Shown: positions 51,583-58,894 of the stretch, one piece after another
Layout: every line of letters begins with the position of its first letter
How positions within the stretch are numbered: position 1 is the first letter of the stretch
NCBI RefSeq assembly: GCF_010091945.1
Contig: NZ_WVIE01000006.1
Span: 149,777 to 213,776 of the forward strand
DNA from: Myxacorys almedinensis A
Lineage (GTDB): Bacteria; Cyanobacteriota; Cyanobacteriia; Leptolyngbyales; Leptolyngbyaceae
Direction: 5' to 3'
DNA length: 64,000 nt
Translations under genes and position numbers: made by a program
The notes under the pieces: generated by a model
Databases searched by the model: none
What the model saw: the letters and a program-made list of their open reading frames with translations, nothing else
Told to the model about the DNA's origin: nothing

Positions 51583-52575
51583 TCAGGCGCGTTTTGCCAA
51601 AGGGCGAACCAAACTTCGCAGCGTTTCTTCGGGCGATCGCGGCGTCCAACCTAGCTCTTGCCGAGCTTTCTTAGCATCAACTCGGACACAGCGATCGTAG
51701 ACATAATGCACTCGTTCGTTGTCGATCGGCGGCTGCCAAGCGAAGGTGCGACCCACCCGATCAAGCACCGAGGCAACCACGCGAACGAGAGGTTCGGGGG
51801 CGTCACGAGGAGGCGGAATCTGGGTTTCTTGGCTAAAAATCTCGAACATTTCACGGGTCGAAAGATCCCCTGCCGAGATGATGTAATAGTCTCCCGATCT
51901 GCCGCGCTCTGCCGCCAAAATCATCGCCTCTGCCAGGTCATCTACATGCACGATTCCGGTAATTCTGCCGCCCCCCGCCCAAAGTTTTAAGCGACCCTTG
52001 AGAAAGGAATCTAACACGGGTTTGAAGTGCGGATCGTCGCTGCCAAAGATGCCCGAAGGCAGCACGCTGACGACGGGAAACCCTGTGGCGGCGGCACGAT
52101 CGACCAACTGTTGGGCGGCATATTTGGTGCGATCGTAGGCAGAGGAAAAACTAGTTTGTTCTCGTTGAAACGTTTCGTCGATGGTTCTCCCTTGGGTATC
52201 TCCAAAAATGCCGATCGTGCTGCAATACACCAGTTTAGAAACGCCTGCTGCCTGCGCGGCATCTAGAACGGCGCGCGTTCCCTCAACGTTGACTCGTTCC
52301 ATTTTGGCAGCATTGACCAGCCCAAGCTCGACGTAGGCAGCCGTGTGAAAGACCACATCGACCCCTGCCATGGCTTGATGCAGGGCAGCGCGACTGGCTC
52401 CCGGCTGCGACGCATCGGCGATATCGCTGTAGACCAGATCAAGGGAACAGCCAGCCAGACGAGCGCGATCGCTAGATTGGCGAACAATGCCCACAACCGA
52501 ATCGCCGCGCTTTAGCAAGGCTTTGACTAAATGCGATCCGGTGAAACCGTTTGCCCCTGTGACCAATGCCTTCAT
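51583..52575 (-). CDS. NAD-dependent epimerase/dehydratase (HpnA-like)
   Basis: A 330-residue extended short-chain dehydrogenase. The Rossmann motif TGANGFTGSH is at about residues 6-15 and the catalytic Tyr-x-x-x-Lys is in YDRTKYAAQQL. It resembles dihydroflavonol-reductase-like and hopanoid-associated HpnA sugar epimerases. Start at ATG 52575 (MKALVTGANG); the longer frame to 52755 overlaps the upstream gene and is not credible. It lies 121 bases downstream of the acyltransferase-like gene on the same strand. Confidence 0.85.
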   Translation of the reverse strand: MKALVTGANGFTGSHLVKALLKRGDSVVGIVRQSSDRARLAGCSLDLVYSDIADASQPGASRAALHQAMAGVDVVFHTAAYVELGLVNAAKMERVNVEGTRAVLDAAQAAGVSKLVYCSTIGIFGDTQGRTIDETFQREQTSFSSAYDRTKYAAQQLVDRAAATGFPVVSVLPSGIFGSDDPHFKPVLDSFLKGRLKLWAGGGRITGIVHVDDLAEAMILAAERGRSGDYYIISAGDLSTREMFEIFSQETQIPPPRDAPEPLVRVVASVLDRVGRTFAWQPPIDNERVHYVYDRCVRVDAKKARQELGWTPRSPEETLRSLVRPLAKRA

Positions 52576-52696
52576 AGTTGCTGTGGAGTTGCGATCGTAG
52601 AGTTCAAGGCTAGTAGTTAACGAGCAGCGTTCAATCAAGTGCTCTGAGGTTGTAGACCAATTTTGATAGACCAACTTGCAGAACAATTTTGCTAGA

Positions 52697-53830
52697 TTAC
52701 AACAATTTCTCGTAAATCCGGTAGGTTTTGTAGATGATGCCCCCTGATGCCTCAATCAATTTTCGGGACGGGGCGTTATCTTCGTAAATCCAAGATAATT
52801 CTGCTTGTTTGTAGGGTTTGCCTTTTTGAACTGCACCTTGCAAGCCTAAATAAATCAGTCCCAACGGAACTAATTTACGCCGAAATTCGGGAAGCGCCGC
52901 GATCGCAAACACACGACCTTGATCGATCTGGCGACGATACCACAAAAACTTGAGAATGCCTAACCAGTTCAGTTTGCCATTCACATGTTTTAGGGCAATA
53001 TTGTAGTCCGGCAAACTCATGAACACGCCGATCATTTCACCATTGTATTCAGCGATCCAAAACGTATCTGGATCAACCAAGCTTTGCAGCGATTTGGCTT
53101 GCTCTAAAAATTCATCTTGCGTTCGGGGTGTCGAACTCCAATTTTCGGCAAATGCCTTGGTGTAAAGCTGATAGATCGCGATCGCATCTTGGGTAAAGTC
53201 GTCTCCCTTAGTGCGAATTTTGCGAAACGTCACCCCCGATTTACAAGCAATGTTGTAGCCTTTCTCAAATTCAGGAGATAGCGGCTTGTCGAGCGGCAGG
53301 TGATAAGCGTAAGCATCTTTTGCTTTTTGCCAGCCGTCCTGCCCCATAAAGTTTAGGTAATACGCCGGGTTGTAAGGCATCATCACCATGGGCGGCGAGT
53401 CGAAGCCATCAATCAGAAAAAAGCAAGAGTTTTGAGTTGAAAAATTAATTGGTCCTCGCACGCTGGTCAGGGCACGATCGCGCAACCAATCGCAGGCAGA
53501 TTTGAACAAAGCAGATGCGATCGCAACGTCGTTAATGCATTCAAAAAACCCAAACAGCCCGACATTGGTTTGCTCACGCTCAATCAATCGCTGGTTCACC
53601 ATCGCCACAATTCGACCCACCCCCTCGCCATCTTTCACCGCAATAAATTGCTGAAGCTCTCCATACTGCCGAAAGGGATATTCGGGCGAAAACTCTTTGA
53701 TCGTATCGCTCCGCAACGGTGCTACCCAGTTTGGATCGCCAGCATAAACTCGCGCTGGCACATCTAGAAAGATCTCCTGGTGTTGGGCAGTCGAAACCGG
53801 AATCACATGAACAGGATTAGGAGAGTTCAT
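52697..53830 (-). CDS. GNAT-like acyltransferase family protein
   Basis: A 377-residue protein of the large GNAT-like, YghO-type hypothetical family. The N-terminal domain begins IPVSTAQHQEIFLDVPARVY and the second half contains FWIAEYNGEMIGVFMSLPDYN and an AALPEFRRKLVPLGLIYLGL stretch resembling the acetyl-CoA-binding motif. A RGPINFSTQNSCFFLIDGFD segment is characteristic of the family. Substrate unknown. It precedes the epimerase gene on the same strand, suggesting a shared pathway. Confidence 0.75.
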   Translation of the reverse strand: MNSPNPVHVIPVSTAQHQEIFLDVPARVYAGDPNWVAPLRSDTIKEFSPEYPFRQYGELQQFIAVKDGEGVGRIVAMVNQRLIEREQTNVGLFGFFECINDVAIASALFKSACDWLRDRALTSVRGPINFSTQNSCFFLIDGFDSPPMVMMPYNPAYYLNFMGQDGWQKAKDAYAYHLPLDKPLSPEFEKGYNIACKSGVTFRKIRTKGDDFTQDAIAIYQLYTKAFAENWSSTPRTQDEFLEQAKSLQSLVDPDTFWIAEYNGEMIGVFMSLPDYNIALKHVNGKLNWLGILKFLWYRRQIDQGRVFAIAALPEFRRKLVPLGLIYLGLQGAVQKGKPYKQAELSWIYEDNAPSRKLIEASGGIIYKTYRIYEKLL

Positions 53831-53960
53831 GGCGCAATTTCACTCCATCCGTAAATAAGCAAAAATATACCAGGCTTTGCGATCAGATTGCAGAAAGGTC
53901 GAATTGCAGAAAGGACGGATAGCGTTGCAGATTTCCTGACTAAATCAACAGAGCCGTGTT

Positions 53961-54110
53961 ATACCCAATTGATTTTTCACTGCGACAGATCCTCGACCCC
54001 CCTGCCGACGGCATCCCCCTGGGTCAGGAGGGACTTTCCGGCTCCCCACTTTACTGAGGCGGGGTTGGGGGAGGTCGCACATCTGTAGCATTTACAGATT
54101 AATTGGGTAT
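53961..54110 (-). mobile_element. MITE-like element, copy 2 (inverted)
   Basis: The reverse complement of 49194-49344, 150 bp, with the same terminal inverted repeats (ATACCCAATT/AATTGGGTAT). It has one fewer G in the internal G run and one C/T change. It lies upstream of the Rieske oxygenase gene and brackets, with copy 1, a 4.6-kb segment holding three genes. Confidence 0.75.
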
Positions 54111-54144
54111 TACAGTCGTTCTCACTAGCTTGAGTCACACGCCT

Positions 54145-54238
54145 ACCCATCTACCCATCTACCCATCCACCCATCCACCCATCCACCCATCCACCCATCC
54201 ACCCATCCACCCATCCACCCATCCACCCATCCACCCAC
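54145..54238. repeat. Octanucleotide tandem repeat (ACCCATCC)n
   Basis: About twelve units of an 8-bp repeat: the first two are ACCCATCT and the rest ACCCATCC, without spacers. It lies about 100 bases before the Rieske oxygenase gene. Such arrays vary in length by slippage. The gap 53831-54339 contains only this array and the MITE copy. Confidence 0.9.
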
Positions 54239-54339
54239 AACGACCGTGGTTTCTTCATCTGAAAATCGCTCTAAATCGGCTCCTATACCCTCTCTGCCTA
54301 ATTTTGCTATGATTCAGACCAAGCAAGGAGAAGAGAGAA

Positions 54340-55455
54340 ATGGAACTAGCGACGACGCTAACGGGTCAAACCGTCCGCAATGCGGTGCGAGAAGTAGGAA
54401 TCAACCCAAACTACTGGTATGCCGTCGCCTGGGCAACCGATCTTAAGCCTCAACAGATTTTGCCTGTCACCCTATGGGAGCCACCCCATAGCGACGGTGA
54501 TCCCGTTGGCATTGCGCTGTTTCGAGACAGCAAAAATCGCGTGCAAGCGGTTGAGAATGCCTGCCCTCACAAAGGCGTAGCGATGGATAAGGGCAAAGTG
54601 CAGGGAGACGCGATCGCTTGTGGATATCACGGCTGGGAATTTGACGGCAACGGCGAGTGTATCAATATTCCCTATTGGAACTCGGATCAAAAGTTGCCTT
54701 GCGCCCGCATGAGGAGCTATCCAGTACAAGAACGATATGGCATTCTATGGATTTTTCCAGGCGACCCCGCCTTGGCAGACCTTGAACTCATTCCTGAAAT
54801 TCTAGAATACGACAAGCCAGACTGGCTGATGGTGCCGATCACGGCTCACTTTAACGCTCACTTTTCCATTTGCAATGAAAACACGATGGATGTGTTTCAC
54901 GGCTATTTGCATCAAAATCTTCAAGGCTGGTTTGACCCCGTATTGCTGAAGCTCCAAGAGACAGAAAACTCCGTCAGTGCTGCCTACAACGTTTCCTACA
55001 AAGGAGCCATTACCAAGTTTTTAGGCTTAAGTGAAGACGGTGATGTTACGACTAGAACCATTTCAATTTGTTATCGTTATCCTCACTACACCAGCACTCT
55101 CGAAGGCGTTTCATCTCTTTATCTAATGCGAATGCCGATTAGCAAGACAGAAAGCCGATCCTTCGCGTTGTTTTTTTTAAAGGTCCGTGTTCCAAAATGG
55201 CTGCTCAAACCATTGCGCCCCATATTACAGCCTGCGATTCTACATTTGCTATTTATGCGATTTCTCAACCAAGATATTGAGATGATTGAGAGTGAACAGA
55301 GACACTATCTTAAAAATCCTGAACGCCGCTATGTAGAAGTCAATCCCGCGATCGTAGCGGTGCAACGCTTGATTGTGCGCCAGTACGAACGCTATCTGCG
55401 GCACCCTGGGGAAGAACCCAAACGGCTCCAAGATGCCACCCATGGACAGGCATAA
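54340..55455 (+). CDS. Rieske [2Fe-2S] mononuclear iron oxygenase
   Basis: A 371-residue ring-hydroxylating-oxygenase alpha-subunit-like protein. The Rieske ligands are Cys75-x-His77 (CPHKG) and Cys94-x2-His97 (CGYHGW). The mononuclear iron site is ENTMDVFHGYLH with Asp184, His187 and His191. It resembles the plant/cyanobacterial PaO-Tic55-CAO and vanillate-demethylase-like branch. No reductase or ferredoxin partner gene is adjacent, so electrons probably come from a general ferredoxin. Substrate unknown. Confidence 0.88.
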   Translation: MELATTLTGQTVRNAVREVGINPNYWYAVAWATDLKPQQILPVTLWEPPHSDGDPVGIALFRDSKNRVQAVENACPHKGVAMDKGKVQGDAIACGYHGWEFDGNGECINIPYWNSDQKLPCARMRSYPVQERYGILWIFPGDPALADLELIPEILEYDKPDWLMVPITAHFNAHFSICNENTMDVFHGYLHQNLQGWFDPVLLKLQETENSVSAAYNVSYKGAITKFLGLSEDGDVTTRTISICYRYPHYTSTLEGVSSLYLMRMPISKTESRSFALFFLKVRVPKWLLKPLRPILQPAILHLLFMRFLNQDIEMIESEQRHYLKNPERRYVEVNPAIVAVQRLIVRQYERYLRHPGEEPKRLQDATHGQA

Positions 55456-55697
55456 CGGAGATCACACATTTCTTCTCTGATTGCAAAATAGGTTTCTTTT
55501 CGGGGTGCGATCGCATTACAGTACAAAAAGACCGTACAAACCGTAAACCTTACACCATCAACCGATCTCGACTTGCAGACGCTTTCCCTGCGATCGCGCC
55601 GAAAAATCTCTCCTCAGCCAGTCGCGTTGGCAAGGAAGTTTGGTATATATCAGATCGTCGTCTTCATCAATTACCCATTCTCTCTGACCAAACCGCC

Positions 55698-56225
55698 ATG
55701 AGAAACCCAGCACCAACCCTTTTGAAACCCTGGCAGCGAAGCCTCGTCGCCCTTTTGTTGACCGTGGTTCTATTCATCACAGGCTGTCAGGCAAAAGCGC
55801 CCGATCGCTTTGCCCAAGCCCAGCAAGATAGCACTCAGCGAGGCGTCACCGCCGTTGCTAAAGATGCGACCCAGGGCAGCCAGTTTAACAAGTTCTTTCC
55901 AAAACCCGGCGCAGGCTACGAGCGAGTCTACACCCAAGAAAAGAAAGGGTTTAGCGAAGCCTCTCTCAAAAAAGATGGCAAAGAACTCGCCAAACTCTCG
56001 ATTTCCGATACCAGCAGCCTCCCCGCCGCCGCCGCCAAATATGAGAACAGCACCGAAACGATCGCAGGCTACCCCGCCATGACCATGGGCAACACCCAAA
56101 CAGGAGTCTTGGTTGGCAAATATCAAGTGAAAGTCCTCTCGCGTGACCCCGACTTTAGCCAAGCCCAGCGCGAACAATGGATTTCTAAGTTTGATCTTAA
56201 AGGATTGGCAAGACTCGATAGCTAG
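55698..56225 (+). CDS. Putative lipoprotein of unknown function
   Basis: A 175-residue protein with a lipoprotein signal peptide (hydrophobic LVALLLTVVLFITGC; lipid-accepting Cys30). The mature part is hydrophilic, with NKFFPKPGAGYERVYTQEKK, KEGFSEAS-like and WISKFDLKGLARL segments. It recalls small lipoproteins conserved in cyanobacteria without a known role. The next gene is 125 bases downstream on the same strand. No catalytic motif is seen. Confidence 0.7.
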   Translation: MRNPAPTLLKPWQRSLVALLLTVVLFITGCQAKAPDRFAQAQQDSTQRGVTAVAKDATQGSQFNKFFPKPGAGYERVYTQEKKGFSEASLKKDGKELAKLSISDTSSLPAAAAKYENSTETIAGYPAMTMGNTQTGVLVGKYQVKVLSRDPDFSQAQREQWISKFDLKGLARLDS

Positions 56226-56350
56226 AGCACTTTTGGCGCTGATCTAGACTCCGTTCTTTTATCACGCCTCACCCTCGCTTCCACTCTCACTAATTGTTAC
56301 TAATTGATAGTGCAAACCAAAATAGTGAAGACATTTTATAGGGAATTGCC

Positions 56351-57238
56351 ATGAGCAAAACAATTTACGAACTGGTGGACGAACTCCCCACGGGCGGAAT
56401 GACCGTCAAAGCCCTCAATGCCCTCGATTTCGTTGTGCCAGGGCAATGGCAAAACTTGACGGGCTTCACCAACACGATTCGCGCCGTTACGGGTGAAACC
56501 GACGAAGCCATGATCCAAGCGATCGGGGAACGGGCGGTTTACCTTTACAACGACAAATCTCAAGGCTATCAGCGCGCCATGTGGCTTTACAACACCGTCG
56601 ATAGTGCCTCAGGGGCACTCGGTGCCGCCGCAATGGCAAACAAACTTGGGCAAGACATCTCGTTTCTAGGCTTTTTGGGCAACCTCACTCCCAAACCAGA
56701 AAAAGCCCAAAGCCTTGATCTTGCTGTTAAACTCGTGGTTGAATTGGTCGCTTTCTGCCAAATCAACGGCATTCCCGGAGACAGTATCGGAGACTTTCTC
56801 GCGGCACTAGGAGACTATGGCGGCGAGTCTTTGATGCGAATGGCAGCCCTCGTGTGCTACGACGGTCTGATCCCTCTAGGCGGTGGCTTTATCGAGAAAG
56901 GGATGGCAAGCATCACCCAAACCTCGCCCGAAGAACTGCAAAAAAACCAAACCTTTAAGGGCGTTAGTGACCTGATTCCTGGCGGCAATCCGGCGGGGCA
57001 GCTTGGCTTTATTACCCAAAGCTTTGATTCGGTAAAAGGCTGGATGGGCGACTTTGTTAGCTCTCGTAACCTCACTCAACAAGGCGTCGTCAATCACGTC
57101 AGCCAATTTATCCAAATCTCTGCCGATAAACTCGACTACGTAGGTGCATTCCTAGACGTTTCCGTGAAATACTATACCCATACGGGAACGCAAACCTTAG
57201 CGCGGCGTCTTATAGAACGAGCCGTTGCCGAACTCTAA
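56351..57238 (+). CDS. Conserved hypothetical protein, predicted membrane-associated
   Basis: A 295-residue protein with many Gly/Ala-rich amphipathic stretches (SASGALGAAAMANKLGQDIS, PGDSIGDFLAALGDYGGES, VCYDGLIPLGGGFIEK) but no convincing transmembrane helix. No domain is recognised. It starts at ATG 56351 with GGGA nearby. A terminator-like hairpin follows at 57267-57306. It pairs in position with the preceding lipoprotein gene. Confidence 0.6.
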   Translation: MSKTIYELVDELPTGGMTVKALNALDFVVPGQWQNLTGFTNTIRAVTGETDEAMIQAIGERAVYLYNDKSQGYQRAMWLYNTVDSASGALGAAAMANKLGQDISFLGFLGNLTPKPEKAQSLDLAVKLVVELVAFCQINGIPGDSIGDFLAALGDYGGESLMRMAALVCYDGLIPLGGGFIEKGMASITQTSPEELQKNQTFKGVSDLIPGGNPAGQLGFITQSFDSVKGWMGDFVSSRNLTQQGVVNHVSQFIQISADKLDYVGAFLDVSVKYYTHTGTQTLARRLIERAVAEL

Positions 57239-57266
57239 AAGAATGAGCAACCCATGACTAATCATC

Positions 57267-57306
57267 AGCGACGGGCAAGACTGATTCGGTCAGCCTGTCG
57301 CTTTTG
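57267..57306 (+). terminator. Putative terminator after the 56351 gene
   Basis: AGCGAC-x-GGC and GCC-x-GTCGCT pair around a TGATTCGGTCA loop, followed by TTTT. Confidence 0.6.
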
Positions 57307-57524
57307 CAATTTAAAAACTGCCCATCCCCTATCCCTCATTCCCCATCCCCCTGATAAGCTGTTATTCATCCCAAAAAACCATTTATCCCGATCGATTATG
57401 AGGCAGTGTCTTTAAGATGCAAAATGGCAAAATTTTGCATTAGATAAATATACTGGTGAGTCAGATGCGTAAAGTGCAGCATTCTACGGAATTGCGATCG
57501 TCAAACAGGTGAGAGGAGTAAACT

Positions 57525-58805
57525 GTGCAAGTTGTTAAGGAGTACGTGCGGCGTTGGTATGACAGCGGGCTAGAGCCTGATGAATACATTTGCCACACTC
57601 GTCAAGGAAACATTGTCGAGATCGAAGACGCAGAAACGGGGAAACGGCACACCGTTATCACCTTTTGCACCAATGATGTGTTAGGGCTAACGCAAAACGA
57701 GTCGGTCAAACAAGCCGCGATCGCGGCCATTCTGCAATATGGCACCTCGACCAGTTCAACCTCGGTGCTGAGCGGTCGCATCGATATTCATCGCCAGCTA
57801 GAAGAAGAGGTTTCGCGGTTTAAGCATCTGCCCCATACTCAGCTTTTCCTGAATGCGTGGATGGCGATGCAAGCGCTGATGGATGCGTTTTGCCATCTAG
57901 CAATTCCGGTTCCGGGCTTTGAGCATACCCGTGAAACGCTGATCATGACCGATGTGCTCAATCATGGCTGCATTGTGTCTGCTTTGGCGAATGCAGGCAC
58001 GCGATCGGGCAAGTTGTTTGGCTATAGCCCTCAAGTCCGGGTCAAAGCCTATCGTCATTGCGATGTAGAAGATTTGGCGCGAAAGTTAAAGCGTTACGTC
58101 AAAGAGGGAGACCGGATCATGGTCGTCTCGGATGCGGTGTTTTCCATGGACGGCGATCTTGCGCCTCTGCCTGAGATGATCGAGGTGATGTCTCCCTATC
58201 CCGACAGTGTGCTGCTGATGGATGAAGCCCATGCCAGTGGCGCGATCGGGGCGACGGGGCGGGGCATTTACGAGCATTATGGGCTAACGCCTCAAGCCGC
58301 GATCGACAAAGGGATTGTGCCGCTGATCATGACGACGTTTTCTAAATTTGGGGCATCGGTCGGGGCGGCGATCAGTTCTCCGGCTGCCGAACTCAAGCCA
58401 TTACTCAACTGCTCACCCACCTCGATCGGAACGTGCTCTCTTGCGCCTCCTTTGGCAGCGGCAGCGTTGCAGAGCCTTCGGACGGTGCAAGAGCATCCTG
58501 AACTGGTGACGCGCTTGCAGGAGAATACAAAGTATCTGCGATCGCGGCTGATGGCTCAGGGATTTGAGACCATTGGGGAGACAAATGTTGTCCCGGTCAT
58601 GTTGCCTGCCGAAATCAATCCCAAAGAGTTTGCTCAGGAACTGTTGACCACGTACGGCATTTGGGTTTCTCCCATCTGGTTTATTGCGAAGCCCAGAATC
58701 CGCATGACGGTTAATTCGCTGCACACGCGCGAAGAAATGGATAAATTGGTGGCGGCGGTGGTGAGTGTGCGAGAGTCGATGTATAAGGCGACAATTAGCG
58801 CTTAG
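57525..58805 (+). CDS. Alpha-oxoamine synthase family PLP enzyme (BioF/KBL/SPT-like)
   Basis: A 426-residue fold-type I aminotransferase of the alpha-oxoamine synthase family. The PLP lysine is Lys274 in TTFSKFGAS, with VVSDAVFSMDGDLAPLPEM and LLMDEAHASGAIGATGRGI upstream. Family members condense an acyl-CoA with an amino acid (8-amino-7-oxononanoate, 2-amino-3-ketobutyrate, ketosphinganine, CAI-1 precursors). No biotin genes are adjacent, so BioF should not be assumed. GTG start at 57525 with AGGAG eight bases upstream. It converges with the ABC exporter gene across a long inverted repeat. Confidence 0.88.
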   Translation: MQVVKEYVRRWYDSGLEPDEYICHTRQGNIVEIEDAETGKRHTVITFCTNDVLGLTQNESVKQAAIAAILQYGTSTSSTSVLSGRIDIHRQLEEEVSRFKHLPHTQLFLNAWMAMQALMDAFCHLAIPVPGFEHTRETLIMTDVLNHGCIVSALANAGTRSGKLFGYSPQVRVKAYRHCDVEDLARKLKRYVKEGDRIMVVSDAVFSMDGDLAPLPEMIEVMSPYPDSVLLMDEAHASGAIGATGRGIYEHYGLTPQAAIDKGIVPLIMTTFSKFGASVGAAISSPAAELKPLLNCSPTSIGTCSLAPPLAAAALQSLRTVQEHPELVTRLQENTKYLRSRLMAQGFETIGETNVVPVMLPAEINPKEFAQELLTTYGIWVSPIWFIAKPRIRMTVNSLHTREEMDKLVAAVVSVRESMYKATISA

Positions 58806-58814
58806 CACTGCGTT

Positions 58815-58867
58815 GGAGAGGTTTGAAGTCCCGCTTCATACTGCCAAAACGGGACTTCAAGACCTCC
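58815..58867. terminator. Bidirectional terminator-like hairpin
   Basis: TTGAAGTCCCG pairs with CGGGACTTCAA, extended by GGAG/CTCC flanks, around a 16-base loop. It lies between the convergent stops of the alpha-oxoamine synthase (58805) and ABC exporter (58895) genes. It has no long T tract but is well placed to terminate both. Confidence 0.6.
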
Positions 58868-58894
58868 GAGCCATCCTACGTGGCATGACCTAAC

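Noticed and set aside
52576..52755. N-terminal extension of the epimerase
   Set aside because: It would overlap the upstream acyltransferase-like gene, and the Rossmann motif follows directly after the ATG at 52575.
54145..54238. Possible CRISPR or coding repeat
   Set aside because: The 8-bp unit has no spacers; the open frame through it is a simple translation of the microsatellite.
57525..58805. Naming the alpha-oxoamine synthase bioF
   Set aside because: No biotin-pathway neighbours, and family motifs alone do not separate BioF from KBL, SPT or CqsA-like enzymes.
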